From Marinobacter iranensis (lineage in GTDB: Bacteria; Pseudomonadota; Gammaproteobacteria; Pseudomonadales; Oleiphilaceae): a stretch of DNA of 64,000 nucleotides. The notes under the pieces were generated by a model. The model made no database searches, was not told the origin of the DNA, and saw only the letters and a program-made list of their open reading frames with translations. Positions 43,849 through 51,118 of this stretch are shown here, piece by piece (the first letter of the stretch is position 1; every line of letters begins with the position of its first letter). A program made the position numbers and the translations under genes. The stretch covers positions 119,903 to 183,902 of the forward strand of contig NZ_JANCMW010000011.1 of assembly GCF_029207565.1 (NCBI RefSeq). Direction: 5' to 3'.

Positions 43849-44160
43849 CTATTCGGTGGTGTTATAGACGTAGGATGATACCGTTCCATCCTGGTTGAAT
43901 CGTACCACCAGATCCGTTGTTTCCGCCTCACCAAAGGCGGACCAGCGATACTTGCCGTATGTCCAGGTACGCTCGCCGTCTTCGATACCGGTGCGCCAGG
44001 GTTCCCCGAACATGTCCTGGATGTCGGCCCGGGTGGTTTCACCGATTTCAATCTGATCAACGTTGTGGGTGGCGAAGTCCTTGCCGACGGTGGCGCAGCC
44101 GGCAAAGGTCAACACCAGGGCGAGCAGAACAAAGGTGGAAAAGGACTTAGCAGACTTCAT
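43849..44160 (-). CDS. SmpA/OmlA (BamE)-like small lipoprotein
   Basis: 103 aa. The signal sequence ends in the lipobox LTFAGC (Cys about 22). The mature part has IEIGETTRADIQDMFGEPWRTG and RTWTYGKY with VRFNQDGTVSSY, the two-strand/helix pattern of the SmpA/OmlA fold. Members are outer-membrane lipoproteins. This is not necessarily the BAM subunit BamE, since similar small paralogues are common. Confidence 0.8.
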   Translation of the reverse strand: MKSAKSFSTFVLLALVLTFAGCATVGKDFATHNVDQIEIGETTRADIQDMFGEPWRTGIEDGERTWTYGKYRWSAFGEAETTDLVVRFNQDGTVSSYVYNTTE

Positions 44161-44240
44161 GATGTATCCCTTCTGTTGAGAACAAGTACATCAATCATAC
44201 GGGTTTTGAAACAAGGTTAAATTACATCACGGACAGACAC

Positions 44241-44267
44241 AAAAAAGCCCCGGTGCAAGCCGGGGCT
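44241..44267 (-). terminator. Intrinsic terminator of the Old Yellow Enzyme gene
   Basis: Reading the minus strand, an 8-bp stem AGCCCCGG/CCGGGGCT with a 6-base loop is followed by six T, 21 bases past the stop of the oxidoreductase gene. Confidence 0.85.
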
Positions 44268-44287
44268 ATCGTCAACGCCTCACTGCC

Positions 44288-45400
44288 TCAATAGAGTTTC
44301 GCCAGCGATTTCTTCGCAAAGGGCTCTACCTCACCAATACGGCCTTCCTTCACTTTTACCAGCCATTCCGGGTCCTGCAGCAGGGCACGGCCTACGGCGA
44401 TAAGCTCGAACTCGTTGTTGTTCATACGCTCAACCAGTTCGTCGATACCGGACTGCTCTACTGCTTCCTTCTTGCTGGCAAAGGTGCCACTGATGAAGTC
44501 TTCAGTCAGGCCCACACTGCCTACAGACATGGTCGGTTTGCCGGACAGCTTCTGGGTCCAGCCCGCCAGGTTGAGGTCGGAACCCTCGAATTCCGGCTCC
44601 CAGAAGCGACGGGTGGAGGCGTGGAAAATATCAACACCGGCTTCCACCAGGGGCTTGAGGAACTGATCCAGCTCCTCCGGGGTATTCACCAGCTTCGCTT
44701 CGTAATCCTGCTGCTTCCACTGCGAGAACCGCAGCATGATCGGGAAATCCGGGCCCACGCGGTGGCGCACTGCCTCCACGATCTCCACCACAAAGCGCAG
44801 GCGGTTTTTCATGCTGCCGCCGTATTCGTCGTCACGCTGGTTGGTGCCTTCCCACAGGAACTGGTCCAGCAGATAACCGTGGGCACCGTGAATCTCGACA
44901 CCATCGAATCCCAGGGCCTTGGCATCCTGCGCGGCATCGGCAAAAGCCGTGATCACATCTTCAATGTCTTCCTTACTCATGGCCTTGCCGTTGGGCCTAC
45001 CCGGAGCAAACAGGCCAGAGGGGCTGTAACCGGGCACTTTGGGATCTGGTTCCGTGCCTTCCTTGCGCACCGCACCTACGTGCCACAGCTGGGGAAAGAT
45101 GGCGCCTCCAGCTTCATGAACCGCATCGACAACGTCTTTCCAGCCGGAAAGCGCCTGGTCGCCATGGAAAAAGGGCACGTTCGGGTAACCGTTGGCGCCG
45201 GGGTGGTTTACCGTGGTGCCTTCGGTAATCAATAGCCCTACGCCACCTTCAGCGCGGCGGCAATAATAGTCCACCACTTCCCGGCCCGGGGCATTACCCG
45301 GGGAGAAATTACGGGTCATCGGGGCCATCGCCACGCGATTGCGCAGGGTCAGGTTATGGATTTCAAAAGGCTCAAACAGGGGGCCAAGGTTCATGCTCAT
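44288..45400 (-). CDS. Old Yellow Enzyme-family NADH:flavin oxidoreductase
   Basis: 370 aa from ATG 45400 (a second Met two codons on is possible). An FMN-binding TIM barrel: MAPMTRNFSPGNAPG near the N-terminus, FPQLWHVGAVR, DGVEIHGAHGYLLDQFLWE, and the C-terminal IAVGRALLQDPEW. It reduces activated C=C bonds or related electrophiles with NAD(P)H. It is divergent from the HxlR gene, and repeated operator-like motifs lie between, so it is probably induced by an electrophile or disulfide stress. Confidence 0.9.
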   Translation of the reverse strand: MSMNLGPLFEPFEIHNLTLRNRVAMAPMTRNFSPGNAPGREVVDYYCRRAEGGVGLLITEGTTVNHPGANGYPNVPFFHGDQALSGWKDVVDAVHEAGGAIFPQLWHVGAVRKEGTEPDPKVPGYSPSGLFAPGRPNGKAMSKEDIEDVITAFADAAQDAKALGFDGVEIHGAHGYLLDQFLWEGTNQRDDEYGGSMKNRLRFVVEIVEAVRHRVGPDFPIMLRFSQWKQQDYEAKLVNTPEELDQFLKPLVEAGVDIFHASTRRFWEPEFEGSDLNLAGWTQKLSGKPTMSVGSVGLTEDFISGTFASKKEAVEQSGIDELVERMNNNEFELIAVGRALLQDPEWLVKVKEGRIGEVEPFAKKSLAKLY

Positions 45401-45408
45401 GGTAGATC

Positions 45409-45469
45409 GCAACCTCACTAATCTGGTTTCTTTAAGCAACCTTATTAAATCTGGTTTTAAAATGCAACC
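45409..45469. promoter_or_regulatory. Three direct GCAACC repeats in the OYE/HxlR promoter region
   Basis: GCAACC occurs at 45409, 45436 and 45464, spaced 27 and 28 bases. Each is followed two bases later by an A/T-rich ATTA-like stretch, and AATCTGGTTT lies after the first two. The helical phasing suggests binding sites for the HxlR regulator. Confidence 0.5.
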
Positions 45470-45490
45470 CTATTAGGTACACTGGCAACC

Positions 45491-45979
45491 ATGGCCAGAA
45501 AACGTTTTGATGATTCCAGTTGCTCCGTCGCCCGTGCCCTGAATGAAGTGGGGGACTGGTGGTCCCTGCTTGTGGTGTTGCATGCCATGTATGGCACCCG
45601 CCGCTTTGTGGACTTCCAGCAGGAACTGGGCATTGCCCGCAACATCCTCTGCGACCGATTGTCGCGGTTGGTGGACAACGAGGTACTGAAAAAAGTGGAA
45701 GTGGGCGAGCATGGCTCACGGTTCGAATACCGCCTGACCGAGAAAGGCCGTGACCTTTTCCCCATCGTGATTGCCCTGCGCCAGTGGGGCGATAAGTGGA
45801 ACCCGGCACCGAACCAGGAACCCCTGGATCTGCGGGACCGCGAAACCGGGCGAACCATTCGCCAGGTGGAGGTTCAGGATGCCAACGGCAATCCGCTTAC
45901 GGTTCGTGATGTGTTTGTGCCAGAGGGCGATGGCATCAGCCGGCGTAAAACCACTGACAGCAAAAAGACGGTTGGTTGA
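45491..45979 (+). CDS. HxlR-family regulator
   Basis: 162 aa. Winged helix at about residues 10-105: SCSVARALNEVGDWWSLLVVLHAMYGTRRFVDFQQELGIARNIL. It has the family's Cys near the N-terminus (Cys9) that in redox-sensing HxlR/HypR proteins is the reactive thiol. The C-terminal 55 residues are a polar tail with DLRDRETGRTIRQVEVQDANG. It is divergent from the Old Yellow Enzyme gene, its likely target. Confidence 0.9.
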   Translation: MARKRFDDSSCSVARALNEVGDWWSLLVVLHAMYGTRRFVDFQQELGIARNILCDRLSRLVDNEVLKKVEVGEHGSRFEYRLTEKGRDLFPIVIALRQWGDKWNPAPNQEPLDLRDRETGRTIRQVEVQDANGNPLTVRDVFVPEGDGISRRKTTDSKKTVG

Positions 45980-45993
45980 GTCCAATCCTTACT

Positions 45994-46025
45994 AAAAGCG
46001 GGGCCCAAGAAGGGCCCCGCTTTTT
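45994..46025. terminator. Bidirectional terminator between HxlR and rhlE
   Basis: AAAAGCGGGGCCC, a short AAGAA loop, then GGGCCCCGCTTTTT. The 9-bp-plus stem with A/T runs on both sides should serve the HxlR gene on plus and rhlE on minus. Confidence 0.88.
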
Positions 46026-46041
46026 GCAGGATTATGCCTGA

Positions 46042-47367
46042 TTACGCGCTTTCGCGCTGGGGCGAGCGCCTTGCCTGACCACCGTTGCCATTCTGGCTAC
46101 GGCCGCCACTGCGACCACCCGGCTTGCCACCAAAGCTGCGGCCATTACCGGTCGGCTTGCCATTGCCACCACCGTTACCGTTGCGATTGCGGGCACGGCT
46201 TGGGTCCGGCTTGCCCTTGGGCTTCAGCGGCAGGTTGTTGGTCGGTTCGAAGCCTTCCACCGATTTACGCGGCAGCTGCTTCTTAAGCAGTCTTTCGATA
46301 CCCGCCAGCATCGAACCCTCATCGGCACTGACCAGCGACAATGCATGGCCGCTCTCACCAGCACGACCGGTACGGCCGATACGGTGAACGTAGTCTTCCG
46401 GCACATTCGGCAGCTCGAAGTTCACCACCTGGGGCAGCTGTTTGATGTCCAGGCCACGGGCCGCGATATCGGTAGCCACCAGCACGCGGACTTCACCCTG
46501 TTTGAAATCGGCCAGGGCACGGGTACGGGCACCCTGTGACTTGTTGCCATGGATTGCTGCAGCAGTAATACCGTCACGCTCCAGCTTCTGGGTCAGGCGG
46601 TTGGCGCCATGTTTGGTACGGGTAAACACCAGCACCTGCTCCCAGGCGTTATCACGCACCAGCTTGCTCAGCAGGGCGGTTTTCTGGCTCTGGTCTACCG
46701 GGTAGACAGACTGAACGATGCTCTCGGCAGCCGTATTACGGGCCGCGACTTCCACCTGAACCGGGTTATCCAGCAAGCCCTCTGCCAGCGTACGGATTTC
46801 TTTGGAGAAGGTAGCTGAGAACAGCAGGTTCTGACGCTTGGCCGGCAACAGCGCAAGAATCTTGCGGATGTCGCGAATGAAGCCCATGTCCAGCATGCGG
46901 TCAGCTTCGTCCAGCACCAGGATTTCCACTTCGTTGAAGCGCACTGCGTTCTGCTGGTACAGGTCCATCAAACGGCCGGGTGTGGCCACCAGCACGTCCA
47001 GGCCCTTGCGCAGCTTCATCATCTGCGGATTGATTTTTACGCCACCAAACACCACGGCGGACTTGGTAGGCATGTACTTGCTGTACAGCGCCACACTGTC
47101 GTGAACCTGGGCCGCCAGCTCGCGGGTGGGCGCCAGGATCAGAACACGCGGGCCCTTGCCGGTGCGGGGGTTCTCCGCCAGGCGCTGCAGCAATGGCAGG
47201 GTGAACCCTGCGGTCTTACCGGTGCCCGTCTGGGCAGCCGCCATCACGTCCCTGCCTGAAAGTACGGCGGGAATGGCCTTGGCCTGGATGGGTGATGGGG
47301 TTTCGTAACCCTGGTCGGTAGTGGCACGGACCAGTTGCTCGGACAAACCGAGTGAAGAAAAACTCAT
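46042..47367 (-). CDS. rhlE: DEAD-box RNA helicase RhlE
   Basis: 441 aa. All motifs present in order: Q motif YETPSPIQ, I AAQTGTGKTAG, Ia PTRELAAQ, II DEAD, III SAT, V TDIAARGLD, VI HRIGRTGRAG. The C-terminal ~80 residues are a Gly/Asn/Arg-rich basic tail that aids RNA binding. RhlE remodels RNA in ribosome assembly and decay. It ends at a shared terminator. Confidence 0.94.
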   Translation of the reverse strand: MSFSSLGLSEQLVRATTDQGYETPSPIQAKAIPAVLSGRDVMAAAQTGTGKTAGFTLPLLQRLAENPRTGKGPRVLILAPTRELAAQVHDSVALYSKYMPTKSAVVFGGVKINPQMMKLRKGLDVLVATPGRLMDLYQQNAVRFNEVEILVLDEADRMLDMGFIRDIRKILALLPAKRQNLLFSATFSKEIRTLAEGLLDNPVQVEVAARNTAAESIVQSVYPVDQSQKTALLSKLVRDNAWEQVLVFTRTKHGANRLTQKLERDGITAAAIHGNKSQGARTRALADFKQGEVRVLVATDIAARGLDIKQLPQVVNFELPNVPEDYVHRIGRTGRAGESGHALSLVSADEGSMLAGIERLLKKQLPRKSVEGFEPTNNLPLKPKGKPDPSRARNRNGNGGGNGKPTGNGRSFGGKPGGRSGGRSQNGNGGQARRSPQRESA

Positions 47368-47683
47368 ATTGGATCAACTCTTGATTATTCTGCCTCCACG
47401 AACACCGTTCTCGGCGAATGCGGGCAGATGCCATGAAAATTCATGGAATAAAAGACGACTACAGTCACTCACCGTTAACGGGGTGACGTCCTCTGACAGG
47501 TCGTATGGAGGTTCGCACGGGGCTTGATGCCTTAAACTGCGGAAATCCCTAGAGGCAGGATGCTGGGCACACTAACAGAGTGATCCGGGAATAGCTATAA
47601 GGAACTTTCCCGGGTAGGCATCTTTGACGCGGTCCCCGGTCGGGGATAACCCTGCCAATTCAGGCAGGGTTATCAGACCGTCA
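47368..47683. other. 316-base intergenic region upstream of rhlE, with hairpins
   Basis: No gene is seen. Hairpins: CCATGAAAATTCATGG (47431-47446) in the rhlE leader; CCGGGAA/TTCCCGG (47585-47613); TCCCCG/CGGGGA (about 47632-47645); and an 11-bp stem ATAACCCTGCC (47646-47673) just after the DUF1329 gene on the minus strand, the probable terminator of that operon although without a T-tract. The long leader of rhlE may be regulatory (helicase leaders often are), which is inference. Confidence 0.45.
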
Positions 47684-49045
47684 TTAACGCACACCATCCC
47701 GGCGTAACGCAGCCGGCGTGTACTCGCGGGAGCGACGTTCGGTGCCGTACAGGTATGGCTCGTCTTCCTCGTTGGTCAGCCCCATAATCAGATAGCGCCC
47801 TGACAACAGGTCATACAGGGTTTCAAAGGCATAGGCCGGAATGTTGGCATCATAAATTTGCATCGCGTGCGCTTCCGCAACACGCCACAGGTTGCCACGT
47901 CCATCGTAGTGATCCACCGCTGCAATCTGCCAGGTATCCTCATCAATGTAGAAGTCCCGCTTGCCGTAGACATGCCGCTCACCATCCTTGAGTGTTGCTG
48001 TTACATGCCAGACCCGGTGCAGCTCATAACGTGTGAGGCTCTGGTCAATATGGCCCGGCTTTATGATGTCCTCATAGCTCAGGCTCTCATTGGTCAAGCG
48101 ATAGGAATTATACGGAATGTATAGTTCTTTCTTGCCTTTGAGTTCCCAGTTGTAACGGTCTGGCGCGCCATTGTAGAGATCCAGATTATCGGACGTTCGC
48201 TGACCATCCGCTGCGGTACCCGGCCCGTCGTACGCCACATTGGGTGCACGGCGAACACGACGCTGCCCCGAGTTATACAACCATGCGCGACGCGGCTCCT
48301 TAACCTGGTTGATGGTCTCGTGCACCAGCAGTACGTTACCGGCGAGGCGTGACGGTGCGGTGATGGCCTGCTTGAAATAGAACATCACGTTGGGATCTTC
48401 GCTCGGATCGAAATCCTCCAGCGCCACCCGCTCAGTAAACGATTCGGTGAACCTGACCGGGCTGAAATCGCCGTTTGGCTGCGGGGTCACTTGTGCCACA
48501 TTACGGGTAAAGGAACCACCGCGGTAGCGGGTAATATGGTTGAAGATTACCTCAAGACCATTTTGGGGGATCGGAAACGGGGTCGCTGTCTTATAGTTCT
48601 TCAGACCGTTCCCGCTTTCCACCAGCCCTACTTCGGTCGCGTTGGCCCTGGTCTTCTCCAGCACCTCGGCAGGATAGGTCGCCGTTCTCCGGGTCTGGTA
48701 GACCGGCATAAAATAATCGTCGTACGTCTTGATCATCGCAATCTGGCCAGGCGTCAGATTATCCGCATACTGGTCAACGTTGCTCTGATCGATACGGAAC
48801 AGCTCTTTGTCATTGGGAAACGGGTCCACATATCGCCCATCACCCTTATAACCGGCCGGCGCCTTGCTTAGCCCTCCGTCCCACGCAGGGATTTCATCGC
48901 CATTACCAGCCATTTCCGCACCCACCGGCGTCAGTGTGTCACCCAGCTTGGCGGCCTCCTGGGCCGACACTGCCGCACTCGCTGACGCGGAATACAACAT
49001 CGAAACGGCTAATGCGCTGTAAAGCAGGTTTTTTCGGTTAATCAT
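47684..49045 (-). CDS. DUF1329 outer-membrane-associated protein
   Basis: 453 aa with a signal peptide (to about SASA, residue 24). The motifs GVEIIFNHITRYRG-like, GNVLLVHETINQVKEPRRAWLYNSGQRRVRRAP and YGKRDFYIDEDTWQI are typical of DUF1329, a LolA/LolB-like fold. Members occur beside DUF1302 proteins in hydrocarbon- and ester-degrading bacteria. It is last of three minus-strand genes after the lipase and DUF1302, and a role moving lipids at the outer membrane is inferred. Confidence 0.9.
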   Translation of the reverse strand: MINRKNLLYSALAVSMLYSASASAAVSAQEAAKLGDTLTPVGAEMAGNGDEIPAWDGGLSKAPAGYKGDGRYVDPFPNDKELFRIDQSNVDQYADNLTPGQIAMIKTYDDYFMPVYQTRRTATYPAEVLEKTRANATEVGLVESGNGLKNYKTATPFPIPQNGLEVIFNHITRYRGGSFTRNVAQVTPQPNGDFSPVRFTESFTERVALEDFDPSEDPNVMFYFKQAITAPSRLAGNVLLVHETINQVKEPRRAWLYNSGQRRVRRAPNVAYDGPGTAADGQRTSDNLDLYNGAPDRYNWELKGKKELYIPYNSYRLTNESLSYEDIIKPGHIDQSLTRYELHRVWHVTATLKDGERHVYGKRDFYIDEDTWQIAAVDHYDGRGNLWRVAEAHAMQIYDANIPAYAFETLYDLLSGRYLIMGLTNEEDEPYLYGTERRSREYTPAALRRDGVR

Positions 49046-49074
49046 TGATTACTCCTCGATTTTCAGACAATGGT

Positions 49075-50964
49075 TCAGAAGGAATAGGACACTGAGGCCG
49101 ACACAAAATCCCGGTCATTGATGACGTTATAATCACCACCGAAATAATTGGTGTAACTCAGGTTGGCTTTGTAAGCATTTTGATAAGTGGCTTCGACGGC
49201 GACACCAACAGATTTGTTGCCTTCGTTGAAGTTGCCACCTGGATCCGGCGCGTAGCCCTTTACGTCGTGAGAGAGGAAAAGCCGCGGCCGCAGGTTCACA
49301 CCGGCCACAGCGTCGGGGTAATCCCAGACAAACAGTGTGCGGTAGCCCCAGGAGAAGGACGTGGTAAAACCATCTCCACCGCAATTGCTGGCATTGATAT
49401 TCAACCGCGGATCACTGTCGGTGCCCTGACTGCAAAAATCACCGGTGAAGCTATCGCCTTCCAGCGGCACCGGTCCCACGCCATAAATACCAGAGCGGCC
49501 GTAGCGGGCTTCCGACGTGCTGGGCAAATCGTGAACATAGGTGGCACCTACTTCACCAACGATGATGAAGCGAGCAGCCCCCATCACACGGTCAATAAAG
49601 TGAATAAAGGTCGCCTGTGCCTGGGAGACGTTGTAACGGTCATAGCCATCAATGGCCTTGCCGGCATAATTGAAGTCCGGGTTATTTTCACGCTGGCGTT
49701 GCTCCAGCTTACTGATCACCTGGCCATCCGGGCCCCGTTGTTGCAGACCCCCATAGATCAGCTCAAAGGTATTCCACTGGATCGGCATGTTTGGCCGGAA
49801 GCTATACTCTGCTCCCAGAGACGTGCCCGTTGGTAGAGTGGTGTTGATACTGATGCCATAAAGGTCGATATCGCCCGGATATTCGATAAAGTAACTCGGA
49901 AACCTGGAGTTGGGCAGGTCAGGGTCACTTTTCTGATTTGCAGACGGATCAGACGGGTTGTTGACCACCCCACTGATGTAGGGGAGACGACTGTGGTAAC
50001 GGGTATAAAAAAACCCTAACTCAGCACCAAGATCAGTCAGGTACCATCTTATGGCAGCACCGAACTGATCTTTATCTCCGGGCTCCCTGTCGCCCAGGCG
50101 TGGCGAAATAAAACCTTCTTCAAACGCCTGAGAGTCCGGTACCTGGCCGGCCAGAAGCACTGGGCCACAGCCATCCGCCGCCACATCCGCAGAAGAAAAG
50201 TAGGTGCCACAGTCATCAATCCTGAAGCTTTCCCAGTCAGTCTGAACGAACGCTTCCATCGTGATTTCCGGCGTCAGACCAACCGAGGTGTAGAGCATTT
50301 CAACCGGCAACAATACGTCTTTCAGTTCCGCACCCGGTGCGCGAAACGCTGGAACATCGATTGGGTTGACGGCATTGATACCACCCAGGATGAAAGTACT
50401 CTCACCCCAGTTCACCACCTGACGACCGTAGCGGATCGACACCGGCGTATCGCCGAAGTACCAGTCCGTAAACACATACGCATCCAGAAGCTCTACCCCG
50501 GAGGCGTTGTCCTTGGCCTCCTCGTTCAGTTCGCGGCGCTGGCCGACCGGGTCCTTGGCGCGACGGTTGTCCTTCAGTTCATGGTCGTAATAATAGGTGC
50601 CTCGCACCAGCGCCCCAACCCGCGTCAAGGTGTCACTGTCAGGGGTATAGTCCAGAAACAGCTCGCTGCGGCCACGCAGGATCTGGGAATACGGCTCGTT
50701 CTTTTCGAAGTTCAAGTTGCCATCGTCGAAGTTATTGGACGACGCGCCGGTGTTACTGAATGCGAATTCCGGCCCCAGGTTGCCCTGGGAAATCAGGTCT
50801 TTGTCCTGGTCCTGAAGGCGGTAAGCGATACCCGCGGTCAGGGTGGTGGAAAAAGAAGCATCGATTTCATAGATCTCGAAATCAAAGGCCAGTGCCGGCG
50901 TGGAACTCAGCAAGGCGCCGATCGCCAGTGCCAGACGCTTTCGATATAGGCTTGTTGTTGTCAT
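49075..50964 (-). CDS. DUF1302 outer-membrane protein
   Basis: 629 aa with a signal peptide (to about TPALA, residue 27) and a C-terminal aromatic ending (SASVSYSF) typical of outer-membrane beta-barrels. Features FEIYEIDASFSTTLTAGIAYRLQ, VSIRYGRQVVNWGESTFILGGINAVNP and many Gly/Tyr/Asn strands match DUF1302. Together with DUF1329 (30 bases downstream) it is thought to help take up or tolerate hydrophobic substrates; the exact role is not established. Confidence 0.9.
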   Translation of the reverse strand: MTTTSLYRKRLALAIGALLSSTPALAFDFEIYEIDASFSTTLTAGIAYRLQDQDKDLISQGNLGPEFAFSNTGASSNNFDDGNLNFEKNEPYSQILRGRSELFLDYTPDSDTLTRVGALVRGTYYYDHELKDNRRAKDPVGQRRELNEEAKDNASGVELLDAYVFTDWYFGDTPVSIRYGRQVVNWGESTFILGGINAVNPIDVPAFRAPGAELKDVLLPVEMLYTSVGLTPEITMEAFVQTDWESFRIDDCGTYFSSADVAADGCGPVLLAGQVPDSQAFEEGFISPRLGDREPGDKDQFGAAIRWYLTDLGAELGFFYTRYHSRLPYISGVVNNPSDPSANQKSDPDLPNSRFPSYFIEYPGDIDLYGISINTTLPTGTSLGAEYSFRPNMPIQWNTFELIYGGLQQRGPDGQVISKLEQRQRENNPDFNYAGKAIDGYDRYNVSQAQATFIHFIDRVMGAARFIIVGEVGATYVHDLPSTSEARYGRSGIYGVGPVPLEGDSFTGDFCSQGTDSDPRLNINASNCGGDGFTTSFSWGYRTLFVWDYPDAVAGVNLRPRLFLSHDVKGYAPDPGGNFNEGNKSVGVAVEATYQNAYKANLSYTNYFGGDYNVINDRDFVSASVSYSF

Positions 50965-51118
50965 TTGTATTTACTCCACATGTTCTTCAGGCAGAGCCAT
51001 CCCGGGGGATGGTCATCAACGCCATCAATAATTGAGAGTTGATCGGGAGGGTGCCGCCGCTCTGTGGCGACACCAGGCTCTATAAATTCAATTCGGAATG
51101 CCGTTCGCCAGACCTCGG

